This document shows, piece after piece, positions 53,555-61,066 of a stretch of DNA of 61,066 nucleotides. The stretch is taken from contig CAIQIA010000012.1 of NCBI GenBank assembly GCA_903871775.1, forward strand, positions 1 through 61,066, written 5' to 3'. This DNA is from an uncultured cyanobacterium. GTDB taxonomy: Bacteria > Cyanobacteriota > Cyanobacteriia > PCC-6307 > Cyanobiaceae. Both the position numbers and the translations under genes were made by a program. How positions within the stretch are numbered: the first letter of the stretch is position 1; each line of letters begins with the position of its first letter. Below the pieces are notes generated by a model. That model ran no database searches. It was not told where the DNA came from and saw nothing but the letters and a program-made list of their open reading frames with translations.

Positions 53555-55408
53555 GTGGCCCCCGTCCCCATGTCTGCCCCGGTCCCCCGCGAGCCCAGGC
53601 TTGACCGGGGCTGCCTGTACTGGGCCGAGCCGCGCCCCGGGGCCGGTGGCCGCCTCACCCTGATGGTCCGCGGTCCGGGCCGGGGCGATCCCCGGGAGCT
53701 CACGCCGGAGCCCTTTCATCTCCGCAGCCGGGTGCACGAATTCGGAGGCGGCCTCTACGCCGTGGCCGGTGACGATCTGGTGTTCGTCAACGGTGCTGAC
53801 GGCGGCCTGTGGCGGCTCGACCAGCGCCACGACGGACCACCGGTCTGTCTGCTGCTTCCCCGGGGCGACCGGCTGGGGGATGGTGTCATCGATGCCCACC
53901 GCCGCCGTTGGATCGGTGTGGGCGAGTCCGACGACCGCGACCGGCTTCTCGCCGTGCCCTTGCAGGGAGGTGAGCCGGTGGTGCTGCGGGAGCAGTCGAG
54001 CTTCTGCGGTTCGCCGACCCTGGCCCCCGATGGGGCCGCCCTCGCCTGGCTGGAGTGGGATCTGCCCTGGATGCCCTGGGAGCGCACGAGCCTGTGGTGG
54101 TCCCCCCTGGGGCCCGGGGGCGACCTGCTCGATCCCCAGCGGATCGCCGGTGGTGACGACGATCCCCAGTCGTTGTTTCAACCCCTCTGGACCCAGGGTG
54201 GAGACCTGCTGGTGGTCTCTGATCGCTGCGGCTGGTGGACGCTGCAGCGCTGCCGCCCCGGAGCCGCCGGCCCCTGGCGCCTCCTCGGTCCCACCGAGGC
54301 CGAGTGCGGGCTGCCCCAGTGGGTCTGCGGTCAGCGCACCGTGGCGGTCGCCGCCGATCGCCTGCTGGCCCTCTTCTGCGTCGAGGGGCGCTGGCAGCTG
54401 CGCCACCGACCCCTGGAGGGGGCCGATGACCGGCCCTGGCAGCCCATCCCCCTGCCCTGGAGTGACCTGTCCGACCTGGTGGCCGACGACCGGCGCCTGG
54501 TCTGCCTGGCCGCCGACCCCTCCAGGCCGCCGACGCTGCTGGAGTTGCCGGTTCCAGGACCCCTGGCCTCGCCCGTGGGGGCGGCGCTTCCCTCCGGTCC
54601 TGCGCCCGACCTTCCCCATGATCTGCGGTTCCGCGGCGGCGACGGCCTCGAGAGTCAGGCCTGGTACTACCCCCCCCTGACGGTCCCACCCCCCCTGGCA
54701 CCCGTGGAGGGTCCGCCCCCCCTGCTGGTGCGCTGCCACGGCGGACCCACCGGCATGGCCCGCACTGCCCTGCAACCGGCGATTGCGTTCTGGCGTCACC
54801 GCGGCTGGGGCGTCGTCGATGTCAACTACGCCGGCTCCACCGGGTTCGGTCGCCGCTACCGGGAACGGCTGGATGGTCGCTGGGGCGAGCTGGATGTGGC
54901 CGACTGCGCCGCCGCCGCCAGGGCTGTCATCGCCAGGGGCTGGGCCGACCCCGCTGCCGTGGCCATCGAGGGAGGCAGTGCCGGCGGTCTCACCACCCTG
55001 GCCGCCCTGATCGCCGATCCCGTCTTCCGGGCCGGGGCCTGCCGCTATGCCGTCACCGACATCAGCCAGCTGCGGCTCGACACCCATCGCTTCGAGGCCG
55101 GCTATCTGGACCGCCTCATCGGCCCCCTGCCCGCCGCCGAGGCCCTGGACCGGGCCCGTTCACCGCTCCACAGGCTGCAGGAGCTGCGGCGGCCGGTGAT
55201 CCTCTTCCAGGGTCTGCAGGATCGGGTGGTGCCCTCAGCCCAGACCGAGCTCCTGACGGCAGCCCTCAGGCGCCGGGGGGGGCTCGTCGAGCTGATCTGC
55301 TTCGAGGACGAGGGCCACGGCTTCCGCAGCCCGGCTGTTCAGCGCTTCGTTCAGGACGCCAGCGAGCGCTTCTTCCGGCGGGTGCTCGGCCTGGCGGCCC
55401 TAGCCTGA
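53555..55408 (+). CDS. S9 family peptidase (acyl-peptide hydrolase/prolyl oligopeptidase type)
   Basis: A 617-residue serine peptidase. An N-terminal beta-propeller (about 15-350) precedes an alpha/beta hydrolase domain. The catalytic triad is Ser475 (EGGSAGGL), Asp556 (QGLQDRVV) and His588 (DEGHGF); VRCHGGPTG supplies the oxyanion region. It has no signal peptide, so it is probably a cytoplasmic oligopeptidase. GTG at 53555 or ATG at 53570 could be the start. Confidence 0.92.
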   Translation: MAPVPMSAPVPREPRLDRGCLYWAEPRPGAGGRLTLMVRGPGRGDPRELTPEPFHLRSRVHEFGGGLYAVAGDDLVFVNGADGGLWRLDQRHDGPPVCLLLPRGDRLGDGVIDAHRRRWIGVGESDDRDRLLAVPLQGGEPVVLREQSSFCGSPTLAPDGAALAWLEWDLPWMPWERTSLWWSPLGPGGDLLDPQRIAGGDDDPQSLFQPLWTQGGDLLVVSDRCGWWTLQRCRPGAAGPWRLLGPTEAECGLPQWVCGQRTVAVAADRLLALFCVEGRWQLRHRPLEGADDRPWQPIPLPWSDLSDLVADDRRLVCLAADPSRPPTLLELPVPGPLASPVGAALPSGPAPDLPHDLRFRGGDGLESQAWYYPPLTVPPPLAPVEGPPPLLVRCHGGPTGMARTALQPAIAFWRHRGWGVVDVNYAGSTGFGRRYRERLDGRWGELDVADCAAAARAVIARGWADPAAVAIEGGSAGGLTTLAALIADPVFRAGACRYAVTDISQLRLDTHRFEAGYLDRLIGPLPAAEALDRARSPLHRLQELRRPVILFQGLQDRVVPSAQTELLTAALRRRGGLVELICFEDEGHGFRSPAVQRFVQDASERFFRRVLGLAALA

Positions 55409-55430
55409 CCCTGCTGTCCTCAGAATCCTG

Positions 55431-55910
55431 ATGGTGTCGCCGCTCCATCGCCTGCCTCGGCTGCTGCTGCTGGCCGCCCTTGTCGTTCCCCAGCTGGCCC
55501 CGTCAGCCCGGGCTGACGGCATGTCCGAGCAGCGGGCGGCCAATCTGGCCCGCAACGTTGCCGTGCGTCTCAACGGCGGCCTGGGCAAGTACCGCCCAGC
55601 CGACTGCATGTTCAGCCAGGGTGGTGGAGCCTGCCGCATCCGCGCCGACGCCCGCGGCTACACGTTCCGGTTCAACGGCGGCAGCCCCGGCTGGCAGCAG
55701 CTCAACCTGGCCCCGACGGTCCAGACCGAGATCACCATCGATCCGACGGGCCGCCAGGTCGTCGGCGAACCGAAGAACACCCTGCTCGGCGCGACCAGGC
55801 CGACGGGATCGGTCCAGACCCCACCCGTCAAGCCGGCGGATGGTCGCTCCGAGCCACTGTCCCCGAAGCCACTGTCCCCGAAGCCAGCGACCCCGTCAGC
55901 ACGTCCCTGA
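55431..55910 (+). CDS. exported hypothetical protein with Pro/Lys repeat tail
   Basis: A 159-residue protein. A signal peptide (LPRLLLLAALVVPQLAPSAR, then ADG) is followed by a compact part with two Cys (YRPADCMFSQGGGACRIRAD) that could form a disulfide, and a low-complexity tail with LSPKP repeats. Not recognised. The last 83 bp overlap the aspartoacylase end on the other strand; a 15-bp tandem repeat lies in the shared part. Confidence 0.65.
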   Translation: MVSPLHRLPRLLLLAALVVPQLAPSARADGMSEQRAANLARNVAVRLNGGLGKYRPADCMFSQGGGACRIRADARGYTFRFNGGSPGWQQLNLAPTVQTEITIDPTGRQVVGEPKNTLLGATRPTGSVQTPPVKPADGRSEPLSPKPLSPKPATPSARP

Positions 55911-56808
55911 GGGCCTCGCTCCAGCTGCTGAGGCAGCGCAGCGACAGCTGCTCAACGACGGCCAGGGCGATGCCTTTTTCGCCATAGGCCGCTTCGTTGG
56001 CAAAGAGGGTCGCCAGCCGGCCGGGGGTGCCCTCCTCCAGGGGGATGGGGCCCTCGGGCCCCAGAAAGAGGGGATCACCAGCGGCGATCGGCAACCAGTC
56101 AGACCGCAGCCGGTCCGGATGGACGCTGGCCCTGGGGGTGCCGTCGCTGCTCCGCGGCAGGTCCCGGTTGGCGATGTGCCGATGCACCCTCAGCTGCTCC
56201 GGCAGCCGCAGCTGACCTGCGGCGGCCTCCTGCAGCAGCTCCAGCAACGTCTGCACCCCCAGTTCGGTGCGTCGCAGGGTGTGGGGGCAGAGCACGCCCT
56301 GGGCCACCGGCCCCACCTCCAGCACCAGGCCGCAGGGCCAGAGGCTGATGAGAAAACCTGACTCCACCGGATCGCCCTCGTGCAGGTACACCGGCAGACC
56401 CAGGCGGAACTGGCAGGCGGCCGCCAGGGCGAGATCGGCGGGCCTGCGGCCATAGAGCACCAGGGACGAGCCCATGGCCGCCGTCGTGCTGTGGAGATCG
56501 ATGACCACGGCCTGGGGTTCGCTGCCCCCGGGGCCGTAGTGGTTGAGCAGCTCCCGGGCCCGCAGCACCTCCAGCTCGCACAGATCGGGGTCCCCGAGCA
56601 GCTCGTGCCGGAAGCAGCGGTTGAGATCGCGGTCGAGGTAGCGCAACCCTGCGGCCAGGGCCGCAGGGTTGCCGATCGCGCAGGTCACGGCCAGGGACGT
56701 CTCCGCCGGCAGGGGCGGCCCCCCCGTCTGCTGCCAGCGCCGCAGCAGCCAGGGGGCATTGACCTCGTTGCCGTGGGTGCCGCCCACCAGCAGCACATGG
56801 CCGCTCAT
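55828..56808 (-). CDS. aspartoacylase (ASPA/AstE family)
   Basis: A 326-residue zinc amidohydrolase: zinc motif LLVGGTHGNEVNAP, substrate Arg region LDRDLNRCFR, the second zinc His in VIDLHSTTAAMG, and catalytic Glu in VLEVGPVAQG. It hydrolyses N-acyl-aspartate or a similar acyl-amino acid. The C-terminal SGTVASGTVARSDHPPA is low-complexity and is encoded antisense to the repeat tail of the exported gene. ATG 56808 overlaps the pntB stop (ATGA), so it is the last gene of the pnt operon. Confidence 0.88.
   Translation of the reverse strand: MSGHVLLVGGTHGNEVNAPWLLRRWQQTGGPPLPAETSLAVTCAIGNPAALAAGLRYLDRDLNRCFRHELLGDPDLCELEVLRARELLNHYGPGGSEPQAVVIDLHSTTAAMGSSLVLYGRRPADLALAAACQFRLGLPVYLHEGDPVESGFLISLWPCGLVLEVGPVAQGVLCPHTLRRTELGVQTLLELLQEAAAGQLRLPEQLRVHRHIANRDLPRSSDGTPRASVHPDRLRSDWLPIAAGDPLFLGPEGPIPLEEGTPGRLATLFANEAAYGEKGIALAVVEQLSLRCLSSWSEALRDVLTGSLASGTVASGTVARSDHPPA
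55854..55883. repeat. 15-bp tandem duplication in overlapping gene ends
   Basis: Two perfect copies of CCACTGTCCCCGAAG, followed by CCA. The unit is a multiple of three, so it keeps both frames: it codes PLSPK twice on the plus strand and ASGTV twice on the minus strand, lengthening both convergent genes by five residues. Confidence 0.95.
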
Positions 56809-58253
56809 CCCGCCAGCACAGGCGCCTGCCGACGGTTGTCGACCTTGCCCACCCCGAGCTCGCGAAGCTCCTGCAGCAGGCTGTTGAGCACCTGCTTGGC
56901 GTCGCCGAAGACCATCGAGGTGTTCTGGCACTCAAACAGACCGTTGCGGATGCCGGCGTAGCCGGCGCCGAGGCTGCGCTTCACCACGAACACCGTGGTG
57001 GCTTCCTCCACATGCAGCACCGGCATCCCGAACAGCGGGCTCTGGGGGTCGGTGCGGGCCTGGGGGTTCACCACGTCGTTGGCGCCCAGCACGATCACCA
57101 CGTCGGTGCGGGGAAAGTCAGGGTTGATGGCCTCCATCTCGACCAACTGGTCGTAGGGCACATCGGCCTCGGCCAGCAGCACGTTCATGTGGCCCGGCAT
57201 CCGGCCGGCCACGGGGTGAATGGCGTACTTCACGTCGACACCATGCCGCTCCAGCAGCTGGGCCACCTCGCGCAGGCTGTGCTGCGCCTGGGCCACCGCC
57301 AGGCCATAGCCAGGCACGAACACCACCCGCCGGGCGCCCTCGAGGGTCATGGCGCACTCCTCCGGCGAGCAGGACGTGATGTTCTGGTATTCACCCTGGT
57401 CAGCCCCGCCGGCCTGGGCGCCGCTGCCCAGCGCTCCTCCGAACAGCACCGACAGCAGGGAACGGTTCATGGCGGTGCACATGACCGAGGTGAGGATCAG
57501 ACCGGCGGCACCGACCATGGCGCCGGCCACGATCAGCAGGCGGCTGCCCACAACGAAACCGGCGGCGGCGGCGGCCACCCCCGAATACGAGTTCAGCAGC
57601 GAGATCACCACGGGCATGTCGGCACCCCCGATGGGCAGGGTGAGGCCCACCCCCAGCACCAGGGCCAGGGTCGCCAGAAGGGCCAGGCTCAGGGCCGTCG
57701 GCACGAGGGGGGTGAAGGCCAGGACCGAGCAGCCCACGCAGGCCACCGCCAGGGCGATGTTCACCAGATGCCGCGATGGCCTCTGGGTCCACGCCGGCGT
57801 GTCCAGCCACTCCTGCAGCTTGGCCATCGCCACCAGCGAGCCGCTGAAGGTGATGGCACCCACCAGCACCGAGATGACGATCGAGCCCATGGCGAGTGCA
57901 GAGGTCTCACCCGGCAACCCTGCGGCGGCCAGGGCCACCAGCAGGGAACTCATGCCGCCGCAGCCGTTGAACAGGGCCACGATCTGGGGCATGGCGGTCA
58001 TGGCCACCCGGTGGGCGGTCCACCAGCCCAGGCCGCTGCCCACCAGGGTGCCGGCGAGGATCCAGGGCCAGCCCAGCAGCCCCTGGTGCAGCAGCAGCCC
58101 CACCACGGCCAGGGTCATGGCCAGGGCCGCCAGGCGATTGGCGGCTCTGGCGGTGCTCACACGACCCAGTCGCTTGAGGCCGAAGGCCAGCAGCAGCACC
58201 GCCGCGAGGTCCAGCGGGGCGTGGCCGAGGGCCAGCAGGGAGGAGGGGGTCAT
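56805..58253 (-). CDS. pntB: NAD(P) transhydrogenase subunit beta
   Basis: A 482-residue subunit: about eight membrane spans (1-270) that carry the proton channel, then the cytoplasmic NADP(H)-binding domain III (about 300-482) with VVFVPGYGLAVAQAQHSLRE, GRMPGHMNVLLAEADVPYD, VIVLGANDVVNPQART and VVKRSLGAGYAG. It couples proton flow to hydride transfer between NADH and NADP. Overlaps pntA2 and the aspartoacylase gene by 4 bp each. Confidence 0.96.
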   Translation of the reverse strand: MTPSSLLALGHAPLDLAAVLLLAFGLKRLGRVSTARAANRLAALAMTLAVVGLLLHQGLLGWPWILAGTLVGSGLGWWTAHRVAMTAMPQIVALFNGCGGMSSLLVALAAAGLPGETSALAMGSIVISVLVGAITFSGSLVAMAKLQEWLDTPAWTQRPSRHLVNIALAVACVGCSVLAFTPLVPTALSLALLATLALVLGVGLTLPIGGADMPVVISLLNSYSGVAAAAAGFVVGSRLLIVAGAMVGAAGLILTSVMCTAMNRSLLSVLFGGALGSGAQAGGADQGEYQNITSCSPEECAMTLEGARRVVFVPGYGLAVAQAQHSLREVAQLLERHGVDVKYAIHPVAGRMPGHMNVLLAEADVPYDQLVEMEAINPDFPRTDVVIVLGANDVVNPQARTDPQSPLFGMPVLHVEEATTVFVVKRSLGAGYAGIRNGLFECQNTSMVFGDAKQVLNSLLQELRELGVGKVDNRRQAPVLAG

Positions 58254-58549
58254 CGGTCGTCTCCGCGGCGTCGGAACATGGCAAGCATGCGGTCGGTGAC
58301 GAGAAAGCCACCGACCACGTTGTACAGAGCAAAGGCGAGGGCCACGGCACCCACCGCCTGCAGCAGGGGGGAGGGTGCCGTGGCGATCAGGGTGAGGGCC
58401 GCCAGCAGGGTGATCCCGCTGATCGCGTTGGCCCCCGACATCAGGGGGGTGTGCAGGGAGGGCGGCACCTTGCCGATCAGCTCGAGGCCGAGCAGGCTCC
58501 CGAGCAGCAGCACCCAGAGGGCCTCGTCCATGGGCAGAAGGTCGGTCAT
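58250..58549 (-). CDS. pntA2: NAD(P) transhydrogenase subunit alpha part 2
   Basis: A 99-residue membrane subunit with three spans: ALWVLLLGSLLGLELIGKVP, PLMSGANAISGITLLAALTL, and AVGAVALAFALYNVVGGFLV. The PSxLHTPLMSGxNAISG motif is diagnostic. In cyanobacteria the alpha chain is split into a soluble and a membrane gene, as here. ATGA overlaps on both sides. Confidence 0.95.
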   Translation of the reverse strand: MTDLLPMDEALWVLLLGSLLGLELIGKVPPSLHTPLMSGANAISGITLLAALTLIATAPSPLLQAVGAVALAFALYNVVGGFLVTDRMLAMFRRRGDDR

Positions 58550-59718
58550 GGGGTCACCTCAGGGCAGCGGGGGCGATCGGTTGCGGACAGTTCGGGGTGC
58601 AGGATGCGGCCGTTCTGGCTGATCAGGCAGGGCGCCAGCAGCGGGTCGTCGCTGTTGAGGCTCAGGTCCCCGGCTTCGGTCACCAGCACCTCCACGAGGG
58701 CCGCCAGGTTGCGGGCGTAGAGGCTGCTGGCGTGGTGGGCCACGCTGGCGGCCAGCCGGTCAGCCCCGATGATCTGCACGCCGCCGTGATCAACGGTGCG
58801 GCCGGCCACGCTCAGTTCGCAGTTGCCCCCCTGGGCCACAGCCAGATCCACCACCACGGCGCCGGGGCGCAGCAGGGCTGTCAGCTCGCGGGTCAGGAGC
58901 AGCGGTGCCGGCCGACCGGGAACCTGTGCGGTGCAGATGACCGCATCACAGTCGTGCAGATGGTCGGCCAGCTGCTGCCTCTGGGCTTCGAGAAATCCGG
59001 CGGTCGCCTCGCGGGCGTAGCCACCGGCTTCACCCGGCCGTTCCATGTCCGGCGGATCAATGAAGCGAGCGCCGAGGGATTCCACCTGTTCCCGGGCGGC
59101 CGCCCTCACGTCGCTCACCTTGACCACGGCCCCGAGGCGCCGGGCGGTGGCCACGGCCTGCAGCCCCGCCACCCCGGCGCCGATCACCAGAATCCTGGCC
59201 GGCTGAACGGTCCCGGCCGCCGTCATCAGCATCGGCATGAAGCGATCCAGGGCGGCCGCGGCCACCAGCACCGCCTTGTAGCCGGCGATGTTGGCCTGGG
59301 ACGAGAGCACGTCCATGGCCTGGGCCCGGGTGATGCGCGGCAGCAGTTCCATGGCGATGGCCGATAGGCGCTGGCGCTCGAGCACATCCAGGAGGGCATC
59401 GTTGCCATGGGGCGCCAGCTGGCCCAGCACCAGGGCCGATTCCCGGAGACGCTCGAGGTCCTGATGCCCGTCACCGCTGCGGGGCGTGCTGACGCACAGA
59501 AGAACGGCTGTGCTGCTCCAGGCGTCAGGGTCGGCCACAGGCACCAGCTCAGCGCCGGCTTCGGCGTAGGCCGTATCGGCGAAACCGGAGGCCACCCCGG
59601 CCCCCCGCTCGACCCGGCAGTGCAGTCCCTTCTGTTTCAGCCGCGACACCACCTCGGGCGTGGCGGCAACACGGGTCTCCTCCGGATCCCGTTCCAGCGG
59701 TATCAAGACGTTGACCAT
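58546..59718 (-). CDS. pntA1: NAD(P) transhydrogenase subunit alpha part 1
   Basis: A 390-residue NAD(H)-binding subunit related to alanine dehydrogenase: IPLERDPEETRVAATPEVVS, PRITRAQAMDVLSSQANIAG, and the Rossmann RILVIGAGVAGLQAVATARR. It starts at ATG 59718; a longer frame upstream lacks family features. First gene of the pntA1-pntA2-pntB-aspartoacylase operon; divergent from CP12, with about 188 bp between starts, so regulation at a shared region is possible. Confidence 0.95.
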   Translation of the reverse strand: MVNVLIPLERDPEETRVAATPEVVSRLKQKGLHCRVERGAGVASGFADTAYAEAGAELVPVADPDAWSSTAVLLCVSTPRSGDGHQDLERLRESALVLGQLAPHGNDALLDVLERQRLSAIAMELLPRITRAQAMDVLSSQANIAGYKAVLVAAAALDRFMPMLMTAAGTVQPARILVIGAGVAGLQAVATARRLGAVVKVSDVRAAAREQVESLGARFIDPPDMERPGEAGGYAREATAGFLEAQRQQLADHLHDCDAVICTAQVPGRPAPLLLTRELTALLRPGAVVVDLAVAQGGNCELSVAGRTVDHGGVQIIGADRLAASVAHHASSLYARNLAALVEVLVTEAGDLSLNSDDPLLAPCLISQNGRILHPELSATDRPRCPEVTP

Positions 59719-59906
59719 GGATGGTCGTTCCTCCTCGGTGGGACGCGCTGTCCCCTTGGTTTCATTGAGTGGCCGTCGGCGGGATCTGCCCACGATCGGG
59801 CCGTCTGTGTGTGGGGTTGCGCACAGGGCTTGTCAAACGGGGGGTGAACCCTTTGCCGAGCCCATGGCCCCCTGCCTACGATGGGAAGGCTTTGTTGGAA
59901 GGCAGC

Positions 59907-60125
59907 ATGAAGTCCATCGACGAACACATCGCCAAGGATGTGGACGAGATCGCCGAAGCCAAGGCCAAGGGCGACGATGCGATGGTCCGGCACTACGAGG
60001 AGGAATTGGCATCCCTGCAGGAGTTCAAGGAACACCACCCCGAGGACGCCCACGACCCCACCTCCCTCGAGGTGTACTGCGACAACAACCCTGACGCCCC
60101 TGAGTGCCGCATCTACGAAGACTGA
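59907..60125 (+). CDS. cp12: CP12 Calvin-cycle regulator lacking the N-terminal Cys pair
   Basis: A 72-residue, acidic, largely helical or disordered protein. The C-terminal CP12 module is intact: SLEVYCDNNPDAPECRIYED with Cys58/Cys67, which binds GAPDH. The N-terminal half (MKSIDEHIAKDVDEIAEAKA) has no Cys, so the loop that gates PRK by disulfide in canonical CP12 is missing. This agrees with picocyanobacterial CP12 as I recall it. A good ribosome site (GGAAGG) precedes the ATG and a strong terminator follows. Confidence 0.93.
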   Translation: MKSIDEHIAKDVDEIAEAKAKGDDAMVRHYEEELASLQEFKEHHPEDAHDPTSLEVYCDNNPDAPECRIYED

Positions 60126-60161
60126 TGACCGCCGTCTGATCCGCGCACTGCGCCGACCCTG

Positions 60162-60194
60162 GCAGCCCCACCACAGCGGTGGGGCTGCTTTTTT
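60162..60194 (+). terminator. Rho-independent terminator after cp12
   Basis: A perfect 11-bp stem GCAGCCCCACC / GGTGGGGCTGC with loop ACAGC, followed by six T (60189-60194). It is the clearest intrinsic terminator in the window and lies 37 bp after the cp12 stop. Confidence 0.96.
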
Positions 60195-60242
60195 GTCTCC
60201 GACCCAGCATCGCGCCGGTCGGCAGGGCAGTCATCCGTCTGC

Positions 60243-60425
60243 TCAGTAGTCCTGGTTGAAGGCTGCCGGGCTGTCGGTGATGCGGCAGATGACCGCCTCT
60301 TCGGAGCTCATCTCGACCACGCGGTTGACGGGGCGGCCCAGCCGCCGCAGCACTTCCACATCCGCCATGGTCTGGCAGCGGGCCAGGAGGGAGCCCTGGC
60401 CGTCGAAGCAACAGAAGAATTTCAC
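60243..60425 (-). CDS. 60-residue Cys-containing hypothetical protein
   Basis: A small soluble protein: MKFFCCFDGQGSLLARCQTM, ADVEVLRRLGRPVNRVVEMS, SEEAVICRITDSPAAFNQDY. It has four Cys including an N-terminal CC. GTG start. I do not recognise a family, but its composition and lack of frame alternatives argue that it is coding. It faces the cp12 terminator. Confidence 0.6.
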   Translation of the reverse strand: MKFFCCFDGQGSLLARCQTMADVEVLRRLGRPVNRVVEMSSEEAVICRITDSPAAFNQDY

Positions 60426-60515
60426 GGCATTGAACCGGTTGCCCCTCCGTTATGACCACAGGCGGGGGAGGCCCGGCAGGATTTCAGCCCTTCTCCAAAG
60501 TTCACGTCTGCGGGG

Positions 60516-60764
60516 TCAGGCGGCTCCATCGGCTCTGCCCAGCCGTCTCATCAGAAGCAGATCACTGTGGCTGCCATCGGGACAGAGCCATTCCCTGTAT
60601 TCGTCGAACAGGCAGCGTCCGGCCTGGCCTTCCCCGAGCAGATGCAGCTGCCGCACCCGCAGACGCACCTCGTCCAGCCGGGCCCGCAGGAGATCGAGGG
60701 GCTCGCCGGTGGCTGATCGCTGGTCGGTCGGCTCCAAGGCAGATGCAGGCATCACCACAGGCAT
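60516..60764 (-). CDS. 82-residue hypothetical helical protein
   Basis: A soluble protein with an amphipathic helix EPLDLLRARLDEVRLRVRQL and a compact C-terminal part QAGRCLFDEYREWLCPDGSH with two Cys. ATG at 60764 or 60752. Not recognised. Followed by the 60-residue gene on the same strand; its start is close to the strong divergent promoter at 60798. Confidence 0.55.
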   Translation of the reverse strand: MPVVMPASALEPTDQRSATGEPLDLLRARLDEVRLRVRQLHLLGEGQAGRCLFDEYREWLCPDGSHSDLLLMRRLGRADGAA

Positions 60765-60797
60765 AGCGCGCCCGGACCCTGGATGGCCAGCCGGTGC

Positions 60798-60825
60798 TTG
60801 ACAGGCGATCCCGATGTGCTACGTT
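60798..60825 (+). promoter_or_regulatory. strong sigma-70-type promoter reading off the window end
   Basis: A perfect -35 box TTGACA at 60798-60803, a 16-base spacer, and an extended -10 TGCTACGTT (TG at 60817-60818, TACGTT at 60820-60825). It faces right into a stretch without genes. Confidence 0.7.
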
Positions 60826-61066
60826 GTTTTGGTGCGCTGTTGAGGCGGCGCTCCTTTCCGCTGGTCCGGTCTCCGGAGCAAACGAGGGTCCCGCCACCTG
60901 CTACGGTTCACAAGTCGCCTGAGAGGGCGGCAGCACCTGGACAACCGAAAAGCTTAAGGAACCGACGTTTCTGTCGCGTGACGCCAGGCCATGGAGAGCG
61001 AAAGCTGTCCTGGTGATGGATCACGGAGAGCGACAGGGACGCGAGGTCCCGTCAAAAGAACAACAG
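60826..61066 (+). other. untranslated leader, probably of an rRNA operon
   Basis: No coding gene is evident from the promoter to the window end. The stretch resembles a pre-16S leader: CACCTGGACAACCGAAAAGC near 60935, a small GGGAC/GTCCC hairpin near 61036-61050, and an A-rich end (CAAAAGAACAACAG). If so, 16S rRNA begins within a few tens of bases beyond the window. This is inference from position and resemblance only. Confidence 0.42.

Overview
The window is about 61 kb of very GC-rich, densely packed chromosome. It comes from a picocyanobacterium of the Cyanobium/Synechococcus lineage. The evidence is: psbU, psbX, ycf66, a high-light-inducible protein, CP12, a CRR7-like NDH-1 factor, BtpA, a PucC-like pigment carrier and several cyanobacteria-only DUF families; a split, permuted tmRNA gene typical of the Prochlorococcus/marine Synechococcus/Cyanobium clade; and high GC with many GTG/TTG starts, which points to a Cyanobium-like member rather than Prochlorococcus. 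No complete mobile element, prophage or CRISPR array is visible. Almost everything is core genome.

Layout. 1-152: gene-free, three consecutive hairpins and a possible insertion-sequence end. 153-5700: DUF751-rbfA-GH3 glycosidase operon, a GST, a Get3/ArsA-like protein without a P-loop, a DUF6816-like exported protein head-to-head with CRR7, and shikimate kinase. 5748-9292: tandem-domain pterin synthase coupled to a RibD-type reductase, a FemAB-like acyltransferase and a DUF4346 protein. 9332-17719: B12-type radical SAM enzyme, a tiny petL-like gene, MFS exporter, rimO, btpA coupled to a VKOR-thioredoxin fusion, nadB and psbU. 17841-25958: DUF3120, uppP, DUF512 radical SAM, TolC, PucC-like carrier, IMPase, obgE. 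25948-33573: sugar-type ABC ATPase, CDF metal exporter, mutS2, VOC protein, hemB, a DnaJ-type chaperone, and a small exported thioredoxin. 33617-33892: split tmRNA. 33988-41105: 23S-type rRNA methyltransferase, two small membrane proteins, smc, PRC-barrel protein, msrB. 41133-46368: LpxB-related protein, tRNA-Leu(GAG), accC, yggT, psbX, ycf66, twin lipoproteins. 46376-48979: HIT-ABC-hli operon. 49041-53511: small proteins, yifB/comM, and a minus-strand run def-membrane protein-DUF3747-rpsU-48 aa-101 aa. 53555-56808: S9 peptidase, exported protein, aspartoacylase. 56805-60194: pnt transhydrogenase operon and CP12 with a clear terminator. 60243-61066: two small conserved-looking proteins and a strong promoter with an untranslated leader, probably for an rRNA operon starting just past the window.

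Themes. Thylakoid and lumen biogenesis recurs: PsbU, PsbX, PetL-like, CRR7, BtpA, and VKOR for lumenal disulfides with a second matching thioredoxin. So does redox and carbon control: transhydrogenase beside CP12, MsrB. Gene packing is extreme: 4-bp ATGA/GTGA couplings are common, many convergent genes overlap at their 3' ends, and two divergent pairs overlap at their start codons.
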